Origin: Blastocatellia bacterium
Lineage (GTDB): Bacteria > Acidobacteriota > Blastocatellia > Pyrinomonadales > Pyrinomonadaceae
Assembly (NCBI GenBank): GCA_016789265.1
Contig: JAEUQK010000024.1
Coordinates: 62,001-126,000 of the forward strand
Direction of reading: 5' to 3'
Length of the DNA: 64,000 bases
The position numbers were made by a program, and so were the translations under genes. Positions 24,977 through 34,794 of the stretch are shown here, piece after piece (position 1 is the first letter of the stretch; every line of letters begins with the position of its first letter). The notes under the pieces are model-generated. The model worked only from the letters and a program-made list of their open reading frames with translations. It did no database searches and had not been told where the DNA came from.

Positions 24977-25894
24977 TCAAGCTTTTGGATGCGCCATAGA
25001 GTAAACGTCGATCATCTTTTCCATCGACACCTGCGTGTATATCTGCGTGGTAGAGAGGCGCGCGTGGCCGAGCAGTTCCTGTATATCGCGAAGGTCGGCT
25101 CCTGAATCAAGCATGTGCGTCGCGAATGTGTGGCGCAAGCTGTGAGGAGAGATCTTGTGAACATCGGCACATTGCTTGATGTATTTGTCGATCATACGCC
25201 CGACGCTGCGGGTTGTGATCCGCGTGCCCTGATAATTCAAAAAACACGCTTTGTCGTCGCGGACCGTGACAGGCGAGTTGTTAAGGAATACGGGCCTTGA
25301 CTCTGTCAGGTAATGCATCAGGGCCTGCAACGCGTGTTCGTGAAACGGCACGATACGTTCCTTCCTGCGTTTACCCAATACGCGAACCATTCGTTCGCGA
25401 AGGTCTATATCCGTAAGGTCGATGCTGACCAGTTCGCCTACGCGGATCCCGGTAGCGTAAAGGAATTCCAGGATGGCTCGGTCACGGCGTCCGAGGTCGG
25501 TATTCGCGTCCGGCGTCTCGATAAATCGGACCGCGTCTTCCATCGAAAGATGGTTCGGCAGCTTTCGCTCGATCTTTGGCGTAGCCACCATCTTCGCAGG
25601 GTTCGATTCGAGTTTTCCCTCGCGGATCAGAAATTGAAACAGAGTGCGAAGACTCGCAAGCTTTCGTGCGATAGAAGCTTTCTTTTTCCCGGCGGCGTGC
25701 AGGCTCGCCATCCACTCACGAATGGTCAATCGATCGATCTGCTCGACCGGGATGTCGCCGCGTTTCTCGATCCCAAACAGGAACTGCCGAAACTGCTCAA
25801 GATCAGATTCATAATTCCGCAGCGTATGCGGACTCATATTTCGTTCGTATTTGAGATGCTGCAAAAATTCGGTGAGGGCTTCCTGAAAGGTCAT
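24977..25894 (-). CDS. xerC: XerC/XerD-type tyrosine recombinase
   Basis: A 305-residue tyrosine recombinase of the Xer group, which resolves chromosome dimers at dif. The N-terminal SAM-like domain covers residues 1-90. The catalytic residues are present: Arg in [10 protein letters not shown], Lys in [11 protein letters not shown], His-x-x-Arg in [14 protein letters not shown], His in [13 protein letters not shown] and the Tyr nucleophile there. It overlaps the VWFA gene by four bases and ends a trmFO-tauE-VWFA-xerC run; trmFO near xerC is common in other phyla. Being in a housekeeping operon argues against a phage integrase. XerC versus XerD is not separable by eye. Confidence 0.88.
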   Translation of the reverse strand: MTFQEALTEFLQHLKYERNMSPHTLRNYESDLEQFRQFLFGIEKRGDIPVEQIDRLTIREWMASLHAAGKKKASIARKLASLRTLFQFLIREGKLESNPAKMVATPKIERKLPNHLSMEDAVRFIETPDANTDLGRRDRAILEFLYATGIRVGELVSIDLTDIDLRERMVRVLGKRRKERIVPFHEHALQALMHYLTESRPVFLNNSPVTVRDDKACFLNYQGTRITTRSVGRMIDKYIKQCADVHKISPHSLRHTFATHMLDSGADLRDIQELLGHARLSTTQIYTQVSMEKMIDVYSMAHPKA

Positions 25895-26949
25895 CGCTTG
25901 GGTACATAGTAACCCTTTCGCGTGCGAACGGTTAAGCCCGGCTTGTCCTTTACCGAGAGAGTGATCTCTCGAAAAGCACCTCGTTTTTCCGTTTCGTCGT
26001 CGGCGTAATAGCTAAGTATGTATTGCTGTGAAAGGGCGGCCGTTATTTGCCGAAATGCCTCGTCCACCTCAGCCTCGTCAACGGGCGAATGGACCGATCC
26101 ACCGGTCTGATTCGCAAACTCGATCATTCTGCGTTCGGCGGCCAATTGTCGAATATTAGCGTTACCGCGACGGGAACCGGTTCGCTTGTAATTTTCAAAG
26201 TCCGTCGTCTTTACAACGTAAACCTGACAGTTTGCGACCTGAAGACTTTTTACCGCGTCTTCCAGCGTCGAGTCGCTCGCAGTATCATCGCCATCTGAAA
26301 CGATAACGATCACACGCCGTCCGGGTACGCCGCTCAGATAGTTGGCTGCATCGATCACGCCATCGAGCAAGGCGGTCGCACCGACCGGCGGCGGAAACAT
26401 CTCGATCGCCCGTGTCAACGATGAGATCTCGGCGGTAAACGCCTGCTCCAACCTGGTTACGGTAGAAACGCTGTAAAGAGCCGCGAGGTCTTTTTCGGGG
26501 CGGATCACACGGCGGAAGAACTTCAACGCGGCTTCCTTTTCAAACTCGCGTGCGATCATTACGCTCGACGAATTATCGAACAGCATCGCGAGCCGTATCG
26601 GCGTTTCGGAACGCGATAGGTCGCTGATCTCTGCCTTTTTGCCATCGATCTTCAGTTCGAAATCCGAGATCTTCAGATTGGTCACGGCGCGGCCGCTTGT
26701 GTCGATGACTGTCACCGGTATTGGGACCAGTGTCGAATCGACGGTGATCTCGCCATCATCGCCTTTTGGCGGCGGAGTTGGTGTTGGCGTCGGTGTTGCA
26801 ACACGCGGACGATCGTTGTTGGTCGGCACGTAAACCGGCGACGATCCGGCTTTTGGTTTTGGCGTCGGCGATTCCGCCGGCTTAACGCGACCGGACTGTG
26901 CGGCAACGGAAAACGCGGTGAGAAGTAAGATTGGAAGGACGAGCCTCAT
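25891..26949 (-). CDS. Exported VWFA-domain protein of acidobacterial type
   Basis: A 352-residue secreted protein. A signal peptide ([17 protein letters not shown]) is followed by a Pro/Lys/Thr-rich linker, a short Ig-like part with [20 protein letters not shown] and then a von Willebrand A domain. The metal-binding MIDAS motif DNSSSV is near residue 125, with VIVSDGDD later. This architecture is that of the acidobacterial VWFA family (TIGR03436) and is a useful taxonomic marker. ATG at 26949 is chosen over TTG at 26970 because it begins the signal peptide directly. Overlaps xerC by four bases. Likely protein-binding outside the inner membrane. Confidence 0.88.
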   Translation of the reverse strand: MRLVLPILLLTAFSVAAQSGRVKPAESPTPKPKAGSSPVYVPTNNDRPRVATPTPTPTPPPKGDDGEITVDSTLVPIPVTVIDTSGRAVTNLKISDFELKIDGKKAEISDLSRSETPIRLAMLFDNSSSVMIAREFEKEAALKFFRRVIRPEKDLAALYSVSTVTRLEQAFTAEISSLTRAIEMFPPPVGATALLDGVIDAANYLSGVPGRRVIVIVSDGDDTASDSTLEDAVKSLQVANCQVYVVKTTDFENYKRTGSRRGNANIRQLAAERRMIEFANQTGGSVHSPVDEAEVDEAFRQITAALSQQYILSYYADDETEKRGAFREITLSVKDKPGLTVRTRKGYYVPKR

Positions 26950-27003
26950 CTGGTAAACGGCGAACTGCAATTCATTTGATTACAATTTCTCCGGTTTATA
27001 TGC

Positions 27004-27735
27004 CTACACGAAAATAAGTTTGACGGCCGCAAAAAGAAGTACCGCCGCCAGCACACGCCTCAGCATCAATGAATTGAACTTCTTTGCGCCCAATAGCGAT
27101 CCGACGAGGCCGCCTGTGACCGCCGCCGCGATCCAAAACCAGACAGTCGGCGGCAGGACGCTGACCTGGGCATAATTTCCGGCTAATCCTGCCGCAGAAT
27201 TTACGAGAATGAAGAGGGCAGAGTTCCCGGCGGCGGTTTTCGTTTCGGACCAGTTCATCAATAACAGCACCGGCGTAAGGAAAATACCGCCGCCTACACC
27301 GACCAATCCGGAAAGCAAACCGATCGCAGCTCCTATTATCAACGCTATCCAAAGCTGCGGCTGTTTGATCTCAACATCTTTTGAAAAGCTCCATGCCAGC
27401 CGAAACGCCGCGAACAGCAGTACCAATCCGAGGACGGTCTTATATACATGTGTCGGCAGTTTGATCATACCGCCGATGAACGCAAACGGGATCGACGTGA
27501 CCGCAAACGGCCAGAACAGACTCCATGAAAAATGCCCGGCCCGATAGAACTGATAGGTTGCGATAGACGCCACGAACAGATTCAACACTAACGCCGTCGG
27601 GCGCGTGACCTCCGGTGCAACCGCTAAAAACGCCATCACCGCCAAATACCCCGAAGCTCCACCGTGGCCGACCGAGGAGTAAAGAACAGCGACGACGAAG
27701 ATCGCGAGGATTATTAGTATTGTTATTGGTTCCAT
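27004..27735 (-). CDS. TauE/SafE (TSUP) family membrane permease
   Basis: A 243-residue protein with about eight helices, of the sulfite exporter TauE/SafE family. The two-fold internal repeat is visible: VGHGGASGYLAVMA in the first half and GLVGVGGGIFLTPVLLLM in the second, each a family signature. Substrates in the family are small organic or inorganic sulfur compounds, but none can be assigned. It starts one base after the trmFO stop and is probably cotranscribed with it. Confidence 0.88.
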   Translation of the reverse strand: MEPITILIILAIFVVAVLYSSVGHGGASGYLAVMAFLAVAPEVTRPTALVLNLFVASIATYQFYRAGHFSWSLFWPFAVTSIPFAFIGGMIKLPTHVYKTVLGLVLLFAAFRLAWSFSKDVEIKQPQLWIALIIGAAIGLLSGLVGVGGGIFLTPVLLLMNWSETKTAAGNSALFILVNSAAGLAGNYAQVSVLPPTVWFWIAAAVTGGLVGSLLGAKKFNSLMLRRVLAAVLLFAAVKLIFV

Positions 27736-29082
27736 TTAAGATCCTTGATGTGCCGACAACTTATAAAAATGCTGTATCCACTCATCCCAATCGATCAATG
27801 CCCTCTCGACCTGAACTTCGTGCCGTTCACGCTTTCTGCGGTAGATCTTACGAAGCTCGGGCGGCAGTGGTTCAAGCAGGCCAAACGTTATATTTACCGG
27901 CTGAAAATTCTTGGTCTCGACATTGGAAACATATCGGCAAAGAGCGCCGATGGCCGATGTTTGCGGAGCGGTCAACATAGGCTGATCGCGTAATACACGA
28001 ACCGCGTTAAGGCCCGCCAACCAGCCTGTGGCAACTGACTCCACATAACCCTCGACGCCGGTGATCTGACCTGCGAAGAACAGACGCGGATCCGTCTTTG
28101 TTGCGAGCGTTTCATTCAAGATCTTTGGCGAGTTGATGAAGGTGTTGCGATGGATCTGACCGAATTGCAGGAATTCTGCATTCGCCAAACCGGGTATTAG
28201 CTTAAGTACGCGCTCCTGCTCCCCGTATCGAAGGTGGTTCTGAAATCCGACCAGGCCGTACGCGTCCGCCATCATATTTTCCTGCCTAAGCTGAACGCAC
28301 GCCCACGGCTCTTCGCCGGTTTTCGGGTGCCGCAGGCCTTTCGGTTTCATCGGGCCAAACCTCAAAGTCTCGGGCCCGCGTCGGGCGATCTCTTCGATCG
28401 GAAGACAACTTTCAAACCAATGCGTGTCTTCAAATCGCTTGAGCGGTACCGACTTAGCATCGAGTAATTCGGCTATGAAACGCTCATATTGATCGCGGTC
28501 CATCGGGCAATTTATATAGTCATCGCCGCCCTTGTCATAACGAGCCGCCTTGAACGCGATAGACATATCTATCGAATCGGCCGCGACTATTGGCGCGATC
28601 GCATCGTAGAAATAAAGCTGATCGTCTCCGGTAAAACGCATTATCTCAACCGTCAATGCGTCAGAGGTCAACGGACCCGTTGCAATGATCGTAACGCCGT
28701 CCGATGGGATCTGCTTGACCTCTTCTTGTCGGATCTCGATATTCGGGTGAGCCTCGATCCGTTCTGTTATCAATTCTGCAAATTTGATCCGGTCAACAGA
28801 AAGAGCGGCTCCGGCAGGAACTCGCGTCGAGGCCGCGGCTTCCATTACCAAAGACTTCCCTCGCCGCAATTCCTCTTTCAACAAATACGGAGCGGTACCG
28901 GGCTCGTCAGTCTTTAGCGAGTTTGAGCACACGATCTCGGCTAGTTTGTCGGTCTTGTGGGCGGGAGTTTGCTGAACGGGCCGCATTTCACAGAGTCGAA
29001 CCTTTACGCCTGCTTCCGCCGCCTGCCACGCCGCCTCTACGCCAGCCAAGCCTCCGCCTATCACATTCACCACTTCGTTCAT
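27736..29082 (-). CDS. trmFO: Methylenetetrahydrofolate-tRNA (uracil-54-C5) methyltransferase
   Basis: A 448-residue FAD- and folate-dependent enzyme that makes m5U54 in the T-loop of tRNAs. The N-terminal FAD motif VIGGGLAGVEAAWQ is followed by KVRLCEMRPVQQTPAHKT, then EIVCSNSLK, and later CPMDRDQYERF, ETLRFGPMKPKGLR and FFAGQITGVEGYVES, all diagnostic of TrmFO/GidA-small proteins. ATG at 29082 is used; 17 extra upstream codons have no family support. First gene of the trmFO-tauE-VWFA-xerC series. Confidence 0.95.
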   Translation of the reverse strand: MNEVVNVIGGGLAGVEAAWQAAEAGVKVRLCEMRPVQQTPAHKTDKLAEIVCSNSLKTDEPGTAPYLLKEELRRGKSLVMEAAASTRVPAGAALSVDRIKFAELITERIEAHPNIEIRQEEVKQIPSDGVTIIATGPLTSDALTVEIMRFTGDDQLYFYDAIAPIVAADSIDMSIAFKAARYDKGGDDYINCPMDRDQYERFIAELLDAKSVPLKRFEDTHWFESCLPIEEIARRGPETLRFGPMKPKGLRHPKTGEEPWACVQLRQENMMADAYGLVGFQNHLRYGEQERVLKLIPGLANAEFLQFGQIHRNTFINSPKILNETLATKTDPRLFFAGQITGVEGYVESVATGWLAGLNAVRVLRDQPMLTAPQTSAIGALCRYVSNVETKNFQPVNITFGLLEPLPPELRKIYRRKRERHEVQVERALIDWDEWIQHFYKLSAHQGS

Positions 29083-29142
29083 TTCTTTTCGATTATAGAC
29101 AAATCGGCCGCTGCCTTCAGAAACACAGATCAAGAATAATCC

Positions 29143-29171
29143 TTGACATTAAACAGTGTTTAATTCATCAT
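29143..29171 (+). promoter_or_regulatory. Sigma70-like promoter with embedded palindrome
   Basis: TTGACA (29143-29148) and CATCAT (29166-29171) are 17 bases apart. A palindrome ATTAAAC-AGT-GTTTAAT (29148-29164) fills the spacer, the classic place for a repressor such as a TetR-family protein. It points toward the diguanylate cyclase/phosphodiesterase gene 126 bases downstream. No regulator gene is adjacent. Confidence 0.55.
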
Positions 29172-29296
29172 TTAAGACGGTCTTAGCTGTCTTAGACAGC
29201 CTTTCCTGTGTCCACCACCACAAATTAGGGCCGCCTTACTCCTGCGATATTTCCATTCCAAACCTCTCCGGGCCTAAATACCGCCCGAAAAAATAA

Positions 29297-31966
29297 ATGG
29301 AACTCCAAACGGGCAACAGCCCCGCCATCGAACCTCACTTTCCCGAAACCAACGTTGGCTTTGAGATATCCGGATACAACTTCCAAGTTCCAAGAGACGA
29401 ATTTCTGGGATTAGCGTCCACTCAGTCACTCGGCGACAGCATTTTTAACTCCATCAACGATGCTATCCTAGTGATCAATCGTGACGCGTCGATCGACCGG
29501 GTGAATCCGGCAACACTTGAGCTTACAGGTTTCTCACTTGGCGACCTGATCGGAAGGTCTGTAGATGTGCTTACGCGTAACAAACGCGTGTTCGAACGCA
29601 TCTTTCTGCAGACGCTTGGCAGCAACGGTCTAGGAAATCGATTTGAGATGATCTGCCGGCGAAAAAACGGTACTCATTTCCCGGTCTCCGTCTCAACATC
29701 CACGATATTTGACCCGCAAACCAGCGAACACAAACTTGTGTGCGTTGCCCGCGACGTTACGAAGCGAAAACGACTCGAGGCAGAGTCGCGCGCGATCTCG
29801 CGCATCATTCATGGTGTTACCGCCACCGCCAATCTTGAAGAACTTTTCAAGCTCATTCACCGAACGATCAAAAAGATCGTTTACGCAGAAAACTTTTTTG
29901 TCGCTTTGTTCGATCCGCAGACCGAGATGCTAACGATGCAGTTCTGGGTCGATAAGTATGATCCGATGCCCGCCCCGCTGAAAGTCGGCAGGTCACTAAG
30001 CGCCTTTGTATTTAGAAAGGGCGAAGCGATGCTTCTAACCGATGCGGACGCTCGAAAGATCATCGAGAGCGGCGAGGTTGAATCGGTCGGGACGGATTCA
30101 CCTATTTGGCTTGGCGTTCCGCTTAAGACACCCAACGGCCCGATCGGCGTGCTGGTCGTTCAGGATTATGAGAACTCGGATACTTATTCCGAGCGCGACG
30201 TCGAACTCCTCACCTCGGTCGCCGATCAGATCGCGGTAGCCATTGAAAGAAAGAAAAACGAGGACGCGTTGAAGCTGAGCCAGGAGCGATTTGAATTGGT
30301 TACGCGGGCCACGAGCGACGCCGTCTGGGACTGGAATCTTTACAGCGATGAGATCTGGTGGAACGACGGCATTCAAAAGCTCTTTGGATACACGCCCGAG
30401 GAAATGGGCGGCGATATCAAATACTGGAAAGCGCTTCTTCACCCGGATGATGCCGAACGCGTGATCCGCGACATTCAGCTTCATATAGATACCGGAAAAT
30501 CAAAATGGACCGACGAATATCGATTCAAAAGAAAGAACGGAACTTACGCACACGTTATTGACCGCGGGTATGTGGTCTATGACAAAGACGAAATGCCCGT
30601 CCGTATGATCGGTTCGATGATGGACGTGACCGAACGAAAATCTCTCGAGGACCAATTGACGCATCAGGCCCTGCACGACCCTCTTACGAACATTGCAAAC
30701 CGGGCACTGTTTCAAAATCGTGTCGATCATGCGCTTGCGAAACTGCCGCGAAGCAATTCATCGCTTGCGGTACTGTTCCTGGATCTCGACAATTTCAAAG
30801 CGATCAATGACTCTCTCGGCCATGCGGCCGGCGACAAACTGTTAGTTTCGGTCGCAGAACGTCTTCAGGATTGTTTGAGGACGACCGACACGGCAGCGCG
30901 ATTAGGCGGCGACGAGTTTGCCGTTTTGTGCGAATCGGTAACGAGAGTGGACGAGGCTGTAATGATCGCCGAGCGAATACTCTCGGTATTTCTCCAGCCT
31001 TTTGTCATTGACGGCAAAGAGACCTTTGTGGGAACCAGCATCGGCATCGCGGCAAGTTCGGAAGAAGCGATGACCAGCGAAGCGCTGCTTCGCAACGCCG
31101 ACCTGGCGATGTACCTTGCCAAGAATGAAGGAAAGGGTACGTACGTAGTATTCGAACCGAAGATGCACGAGGCCTTAATGGAGCGGATCGAGCTCGAGGA
31201 CGATCTTCGCCGCGGCATCGACCAGCATGAATTCGTAATCCACTACCAACCAATTTTAGATCTGAATTCGAACAAGCTGCTTGGAATGGAAGCACTCGTT
31301 CGCTGGGTGCACCCGAAATATGGACTGCTTTCGCCGATGAAATTCATCCCGCTTGCCGAGGAAACTAATCTCATAGTCCCGCTCGGCGACTGGATACTCA
31401 CCGAAGCCTGCCGACAGGTGCAGGAATGGCGAAACAGTCACGAACATCTGAACGACATTTCGGTGACCGTAAACATTTCCATTCGGCAGTTCCAGCAAAA
31501 GGAACTTGTGGAAATGGTCAGCAAAGCACTGATCACGTCGGGGCTTCCGTCACGCTGTCTGATCCTCGAGATCACTGAAAGCTTTATGATGCAGGACACC
31601 GAGGCGACCATCGCTAAACTCCAGCTTCTGAAAGACTTAGGAGTACGGTTGGCGATAGACGATTTCGGTACCGGTTATTCAAGCTTGAGTTACCTGCAGC
31701 GGTTCCCGATCGACATATTGAAGATCGACAAATCATTTGTCGATAAACTCCGACACGGCAGCGAAGGCAGCGCCGTCGCAAAGGCGATCATAATGATGGG
31801 CGATTCTCTGAACTTGAAGACCATCGCGGAGGGGATCGAGCATCCGGAGCAGATCGGCGAACTCCAGTCCCTGGGCTGCGCCGCGGGCCAGGGCTACCAC
31901 TTCGCCCGGCCGCTCGCAACGGACGACATGAACGAGTTCTTACGAAAGCGAGCAACGTCGGAGTGA
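29297..31966 (+). CDS. PAS-GAF-PAS-GGDEF-EAL cyclic-di-GMP signalling protein
   Basis: An 889-residue soluble sensor and c-di-GMP enzyme. Order: PAS (about 40-155), GAF (165-315), PAS with PAC (325-450), GGDEF (455-620), EAL (630-885). The GGDEF motif is intact at 537-541, and RTTD at 528-531 has the five-residue spacing of the product-inhibition I-site. The EAL domain has EALVRW at 665, EITESF and DDFGTGYSSLSYL, so phosphodiesterase residues also look intact. Thus synthesis, degradation or both are possible. No transmembrane segment. A promoter with an embedded palindrome lies upstream; the region downstream is decayed DNA. Confidence 0.95.
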   Translation: MELQTGNSPAIEPHFPETNVGFEISGYNFQVPRDEFLGLASTQSLGDSIFNSINDAILVINRDASIDRVNPATLELTGFSLGDLIGRSVDVLTRNKRVFERIFLQTLGSNGLGNRFEMICRRKNGTHFPVSVSTSTIFDPQTSEHKLVCVARDVTKRKRLEAESRAISRIIHGVTATANLEELFKLIHRTIKKIVYAENFFVALFDPQTEMLTMQFWVDKYDPMPAPLKVGRSLSAFVFRKGEAMLLTDADARKIIESGEVESVGTDSPIWLGVPLKTPNGPIGVLVVQDYENSDTYSERDVELLTSVADQIAVAIERKKNEDALKLSQERFELVTRATSDAVWDWNLYSDEIWWNDGIQKLFGYTPEEMGGDIKYWKALLHPDDAERVIRDIQLHIDTGKSKWTDEYRFKRKNGTYAHVIDRGYVVYDKDEMPVRMIGSMMDVTERKSLEDQLTHQALHDPLTNIANRALFQNRVDHALAKLPRSNSSLAVLFLDLDNFKAINDSLGHAAGDKLLVSVAERLQDCLRTTDTAARLGGDEFAVLCESVTRVDEAVMIAERILSVFLQPFVIDGKETFVGTSIGIAASSEEAMTSEALLRNADLAMYLAKNEGKGTYVVFEPKMHEALMERIELEDDLRRGIDQHEFVIHYQPILDLNSNKLLGMEALVRWVHPKYGLLSPMKFIPLAEETNLIVPLGDWILTEACRQVQEWRNSHEHLNDISVTVNISIRQFQQKELVEMVSKALITSGLPSRCLILEITESFMMQDTEATIAKLQLLKDLGVRLAIDDFGTGYSSLSYLQRFPIDILKIDKSFVDKLRHGSEGSAVAKAIIMMGDSLNLKTIAEGIEHPEQIGELQSLGCAAGQGYHFARPLATDDMNEFLRKRATSE

Positions 31967-32777
31967 TCAAAGCTCGCGTTTTCCGAGTAAATATCTAAAT
32001 AAAGGACTTCCACTTTTAGAAGCTCCGCGGCCTTTGTACGGTTGCCGTTGCTCTTTCGCCTTGCCTCGGAACCGAGTCCTCTTTCAAAATAGTCGTCTGG
32101 GGTCCCGACAAAACCAGCACTTCCAGGACCTACAACACCGCGGGCTCTTTCCAGGGTTCTGACGGCAATTACTACACTTCTCCAACTTTCGGTTCCGGTG
32201 GCGATACCACGACCATTTTTTATGTCGGTAAGAGTAGTACGACGATAACCCACCCGATGGCGTCAAATTCCGGAACCTCGCTTGGGTCGTTCAGGATCGT
32301 GAGCACCGGGGTCTGCACTGCAATCACAGATTTCAAGTTCAAGATCGTCTATCGTATGACCGCTCCCCGTACCGCGGCCCGGGTACTGTTCGGCACGATC
32401 ATCAGTACTCGTGCGGTGACGTTCGACAGCGTCCAAGGCGGCACGGGCTACTGTTATGTACTTTCGGGCGTCAAACCCGATTTGACAGCAGAGCCCATAT
32501 GAAATGGCCAACCTGATCCGCCAGCATCGACAGACGGCACAGAATTCGGGGAGATACTTCAACGGGAGCACTCCGGGTTATTGACGCGCCTTCACGACGG
32601 GATCGGCTCGCCGATTTCGATTGCGGGACGATGAACTTAGTGCTTTCATCTTTTATCCTCGACTTTTGATCCGACTTTCATTTCTTGTCTCCGTTTTTCC
32701 CCTACGCCTCGCTGTCCTCTGGCACGGCATCTGCAATTACCCGATTCAGGAAGGTAGAAAAGGAGGGTAATCATCAT
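31967..32777. other. Gene-poor 0.8-kb stretch with decayed reading frames
   Basis: No intact gene is supported. On the plus strand 32020-32502 is open for 161 codons without a usable start. It would encode a Ser/Thr/Gly-rich product (SFQGSDGNYYTSPTFGSGG ... FDSVQGGTGYCYV) resembling part of a surface protein. On the minus strand lies the Fis-like fragment. Neither has a ribosome binding site. The stretch looks like a gene graveyard between two active genes. Confidence 0.45.
31990..32100 (-). pseudogene. Possible remnant of a Fis-type helix-turn-helix (NtrC-like C-terminus)
   Basis: The minus strand encodes EARRKSNGNRTKAAELLKV (core 32014-32055), close to the Fis-type DNA-binding helix found at the end of NtrC-family regulators. 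Preceding and following residues do not continue any such protein, and no ATPase or receiver domain is present. A small decayed fragment is the best reading, but chance similarity is possible. Confidence 0.35.
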
Positions 32778-33632
32778 ATGTCACTCATTTATTGTCCTGA
32801 ATGCGGACACGAGATCTCAAACGAAGCGGTAGCCTGCCCAAATTGCGGGCGTCCGAATACAGTACGGCCGGTTGCGGTAAAACCCAGGGTGATAATTGCC
32901 GATCCGAAGCCTGAGGAAAGCACTATCCCCAAATGGGTGATATTTCCGGCGGTCATCTTCGGCGCGCTGTTCCTGTTCCTTTTGTTCTATATCATCAGCG
33001 GCCGCGACGATACGGCGAACAGCAACCTTGCGCTTAGAGTGAATTCGAGCAGTGAGCGCAGAACTAGCCGAAGTACCGACGAGCGGCCGTCGACGTCGTC
33101 CTCCGGAATCTCAACGACCGATACGCAATACGTTCCGCCGTCTGAATCCCGCACCGTCAGCGTGCCCGGTTCGTCCGTGGCAGCACCGCAGCCGACAGTC
33201 GGTACGGTGCATATCGATGCAAAAGTTGCCACACGGACCGGCACGCAGCAGCCTGTGAAAAACGCGAAATTCTATTTACTGGACAAAGATATCGAGTCGA
33301 TACTCGGTGATGCGGGGCTGGAGCCGATAGACGGGCAGACGCTGGTTTCCAGCCTTGGGATCTCGATCGCCGACCCGGCAAAGTATGCCGATTTCTACCG
33401 CGACGCCATCCGTGCTCTCAAAGAACACATCAAATACGCGGGCAGCACTGACGGCCAGGGCAAGGCACAACTCGGCAGCGTAAAACCCGAGAGTTATTAC
33501 CTCTTTGGGGCGGTGCGTTCGGGCAATGGCTTTGCGATGTGGAACTCGACCGTTTCGGTGATCGCGGGTGACAATCAGGTAGACCTTGCTCCGCAATCGG
33601 TCACCGAAATGCCGAATACGCTGGGTGAGTAA
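32778..33632 (+). CDS. Zinc-ribbon, single-pass membrane protein
   Basis: A 284-residue protein. The N-terminus is a cytoplasmic zinc ribbon (CPECGHEISNEAVACPNCG, residues 6-24). One transmembrane helix follows at about 55-78 (WVIFPAVIFGALFLFLLFYI). A Ser/Thr-rich linker (90-145) leads to an extracytoplasmic domain with VHIDAKVATRTGTQQPVKNAKFY and later AQLGSVKPESYYLFGAV, which looks like a carboxypeptidase-regulatory-type beta domain. Function unknown. An AGGAGG site lies about 10 bases before the ATG. It does not overlap its neighbours. Confidence 0.75.
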   Translation: MSLIYCPECGHEISNEAVACPNCGRPNTVRPVAVKPRVIIADPKPEESTIPKWVIFPAVIFGALFLFLLFYIISGRDDTANSNLALRVNSSSERRTSRSTDERPSTSSSGISTTDTQYVPPSESRTVSVPGSSVAAPQPTVGTVHIDAKVATRTGTQQPVKNAKFYLLDKDIESILGDAGLEPIDGQTLVSSLGISIADPAKYADFYRDAIRALKEHIKYAGSTDGQGKAQLGSVKPESYYLFGAVRSGNGFAMWNSTVSVIAGDNQVDLAPQSVTEMPNTLGE

Positions 33633-33668
33633 ACCCGCGAGAATGAAATGACAGCCCGAAAATGGTCG

Positions 33669-34274
33669 TCATTGCGTTTCCGCCGGCTTAAAGGCGAGCA
33701 TCCGCTCGACATATTTGGCGATCACATCTGCTTCGAGATTAACGGCATCGCCGGGTTTCAGAGAGGAAAGGTTGGTAAGTTCCCACGTCTTTGGAATAAC
33801 GGCGATGTCGAAATGTTTGTCATCCAGCGACGCGACGGTGAGCGAAATGCCTTCGACGGCGACCGAGCCTTTGTAAACGAGATAACGGGCGAACTCCGGC
33901 GGAAAGCCGATGCGGACGGTCCAGAAATCGCCGTCCTGTGTTGCGGAAATGAAAGTGCCGCGTCCGTCAACGTGCCCCTGAACGATGTGTCCGCCCAGCC
34001 GCGTCATCGGAGTTACAGCTCGTTCCAAGTTCACCGGCGACCCCTCTTTCAACGATCCGAGCGTCGAGCGATCAAGCGTTTCCCTTGAAACATCGGCTGC
34101 AAAAGAATTTGGAGTAATGTCGAGCGCGGTTAGGCACACTCCGTTCACCGAGATCGAATCGCCGTTCTTGGTGCCGTCGGTAACGACCTTTGCCGCTATA
34201 ACAATGCACGCGTTGTCGCCGTCGAATCCGATCGACGCAACTCGTCCCAATTGTTCGATTATTCCGGTGAACAC
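33669..34274 (-). CDS. ribE: Riboflavin synthase, alpha subunit
   Basis: A 201-residue riboflavin synthase that converts two lumazine molecules into riboflavin plus a pyrimidine. It starts with the invariant MFTGIIEQLG and has two tandem lumazine-binding domains (about 1-97 and 98-195). Domain 1 has SISVNGVCLTAL and FAADVSRETL, domain 2 has GGHIVQGHVDGRG, SVAVEGISLTVAS and FDIAVIPKTWELTNL. No FMN riboswitch precedes it: only nine bases separate it from the TM2 gene, with which it is probably cotranscribed. Other rib genes are not in the window. Confidence 0.95.
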   Translation of the reverse strand: MFTGIIEQLGRVASIGFDGDNACIVIAAKVVTDGTKNGDSISVNGVCLTALDITPNSFAADVSRETLDRSTLGSLKEGSPVNLERAVTPMTRLGGHIVQGHVDGRGTFISATQDGDFWTVRIGFPPEFARYLVYKGSVAVEGISLTVASLDDKHFDIAVIPKTWELTNLSSLKPGDAVNLEADVIAKYVERMLAFKPAETQ

Positions 34275-34283
34275 GCGGGGAAA

Positions 34284-34697
34284 CTAAAACCAAGGTTTCT
34301 TGTTGATAATGTAGGTCTGTACAAATTCCTCGTCAGATTTTGTGAGATACATTATTCCTTCGACCAAACCGATTATTGACGGGATAAAAACAAGAAAGGC
34401 TCCGATACCGCAGGTGACAAATGTAATGACCCACGCAACGAGGGTTATGGCAAGCATGATGATACCTTCCTGCTGATAGCCGAGGATGAATTTATGCACG
34501 CCAAAACTGCCCAACAGAATGCCGCACAGTCCCGCGGCGATCTTCTTATCGGCACCCGCCGGTTTCGCCTGACCGTAGTTCACCTGCTGCATCGGCATCG
34601 GCGCGATGGGCAGCTGTGCTCCGCAATTTGTGCAGAGAGTATTAAGGCCGCTGTTCTGTGATTGGCATCTCGGACAGGTTACGTATTGTGTCGCCAT
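34284..34697 (-). CDS. TM2-domain protein with zinc ribbon
   Basis: A 137-residue protein. Residues 8-28 form a CPRC...CTNCG zinc ribbon; about 45-125 is a TM2 domain of two helices, with the family signature GLCGILLGSFGVHKFILGY and a second helix WVITFVTCGIGAFLVFIPSIIGLVEGI. The short C-terminal KPWF tail is cytoplasmic. Function of TM2 proteins in bacteria is unknown. Ribosome binding site AAAGGT. Located upstream of ribE on the same transcript. Confidence 0.85.
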   Translation of the reverse strand: MATQYVTCPRCQSQNSGLNTLCTNCGAQLPIAPMPMQQVNYGQAKPAGADKKIAAGLCGILLGSFGVHKFILGYQQEGIIMLAITLVAWVITFVTCGIGAFLVFIPSIIGLVEGIMYLTKSDEEFVQTYIINKKPWF

Positions 34698-34765
34698 TTT
34701 ATTTACCTTTAAGAACGGAATCTTGAACTTGCGCCTAAGTATCGGCTAATTTCGCCTGTTTTGTC

Positions 34766-34794
34766 AAAAAAACGCCTGCGGTCATTCGGCAGGC
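34766..34794 (-). terminator. Rho-independent terminator of the Kir channel gene
   Basis: On the minus strand GCCTGC (34794-34789) pairs with GCAGGC (34779-34774), followed by G and TTTTTTT with the T run at 34772-34766. The stop codon of the channel gene (34784-34782) lies in the loop, so the hairpin overlaps the coding end. Confidence 0.85.

Noticed and set aside
24977..25894. Phage or integron integrase
   Set aside because: The recombinase lies in a trmFO-containing operon and lacks the extra helix of integron integrases; Xer assignment fits better.
34275..34300. FMN riboswitch upstream of ribE
   Set aside because: Only nine bases separate ribE from the preceding gene, and no conserved RFN elements are visible.
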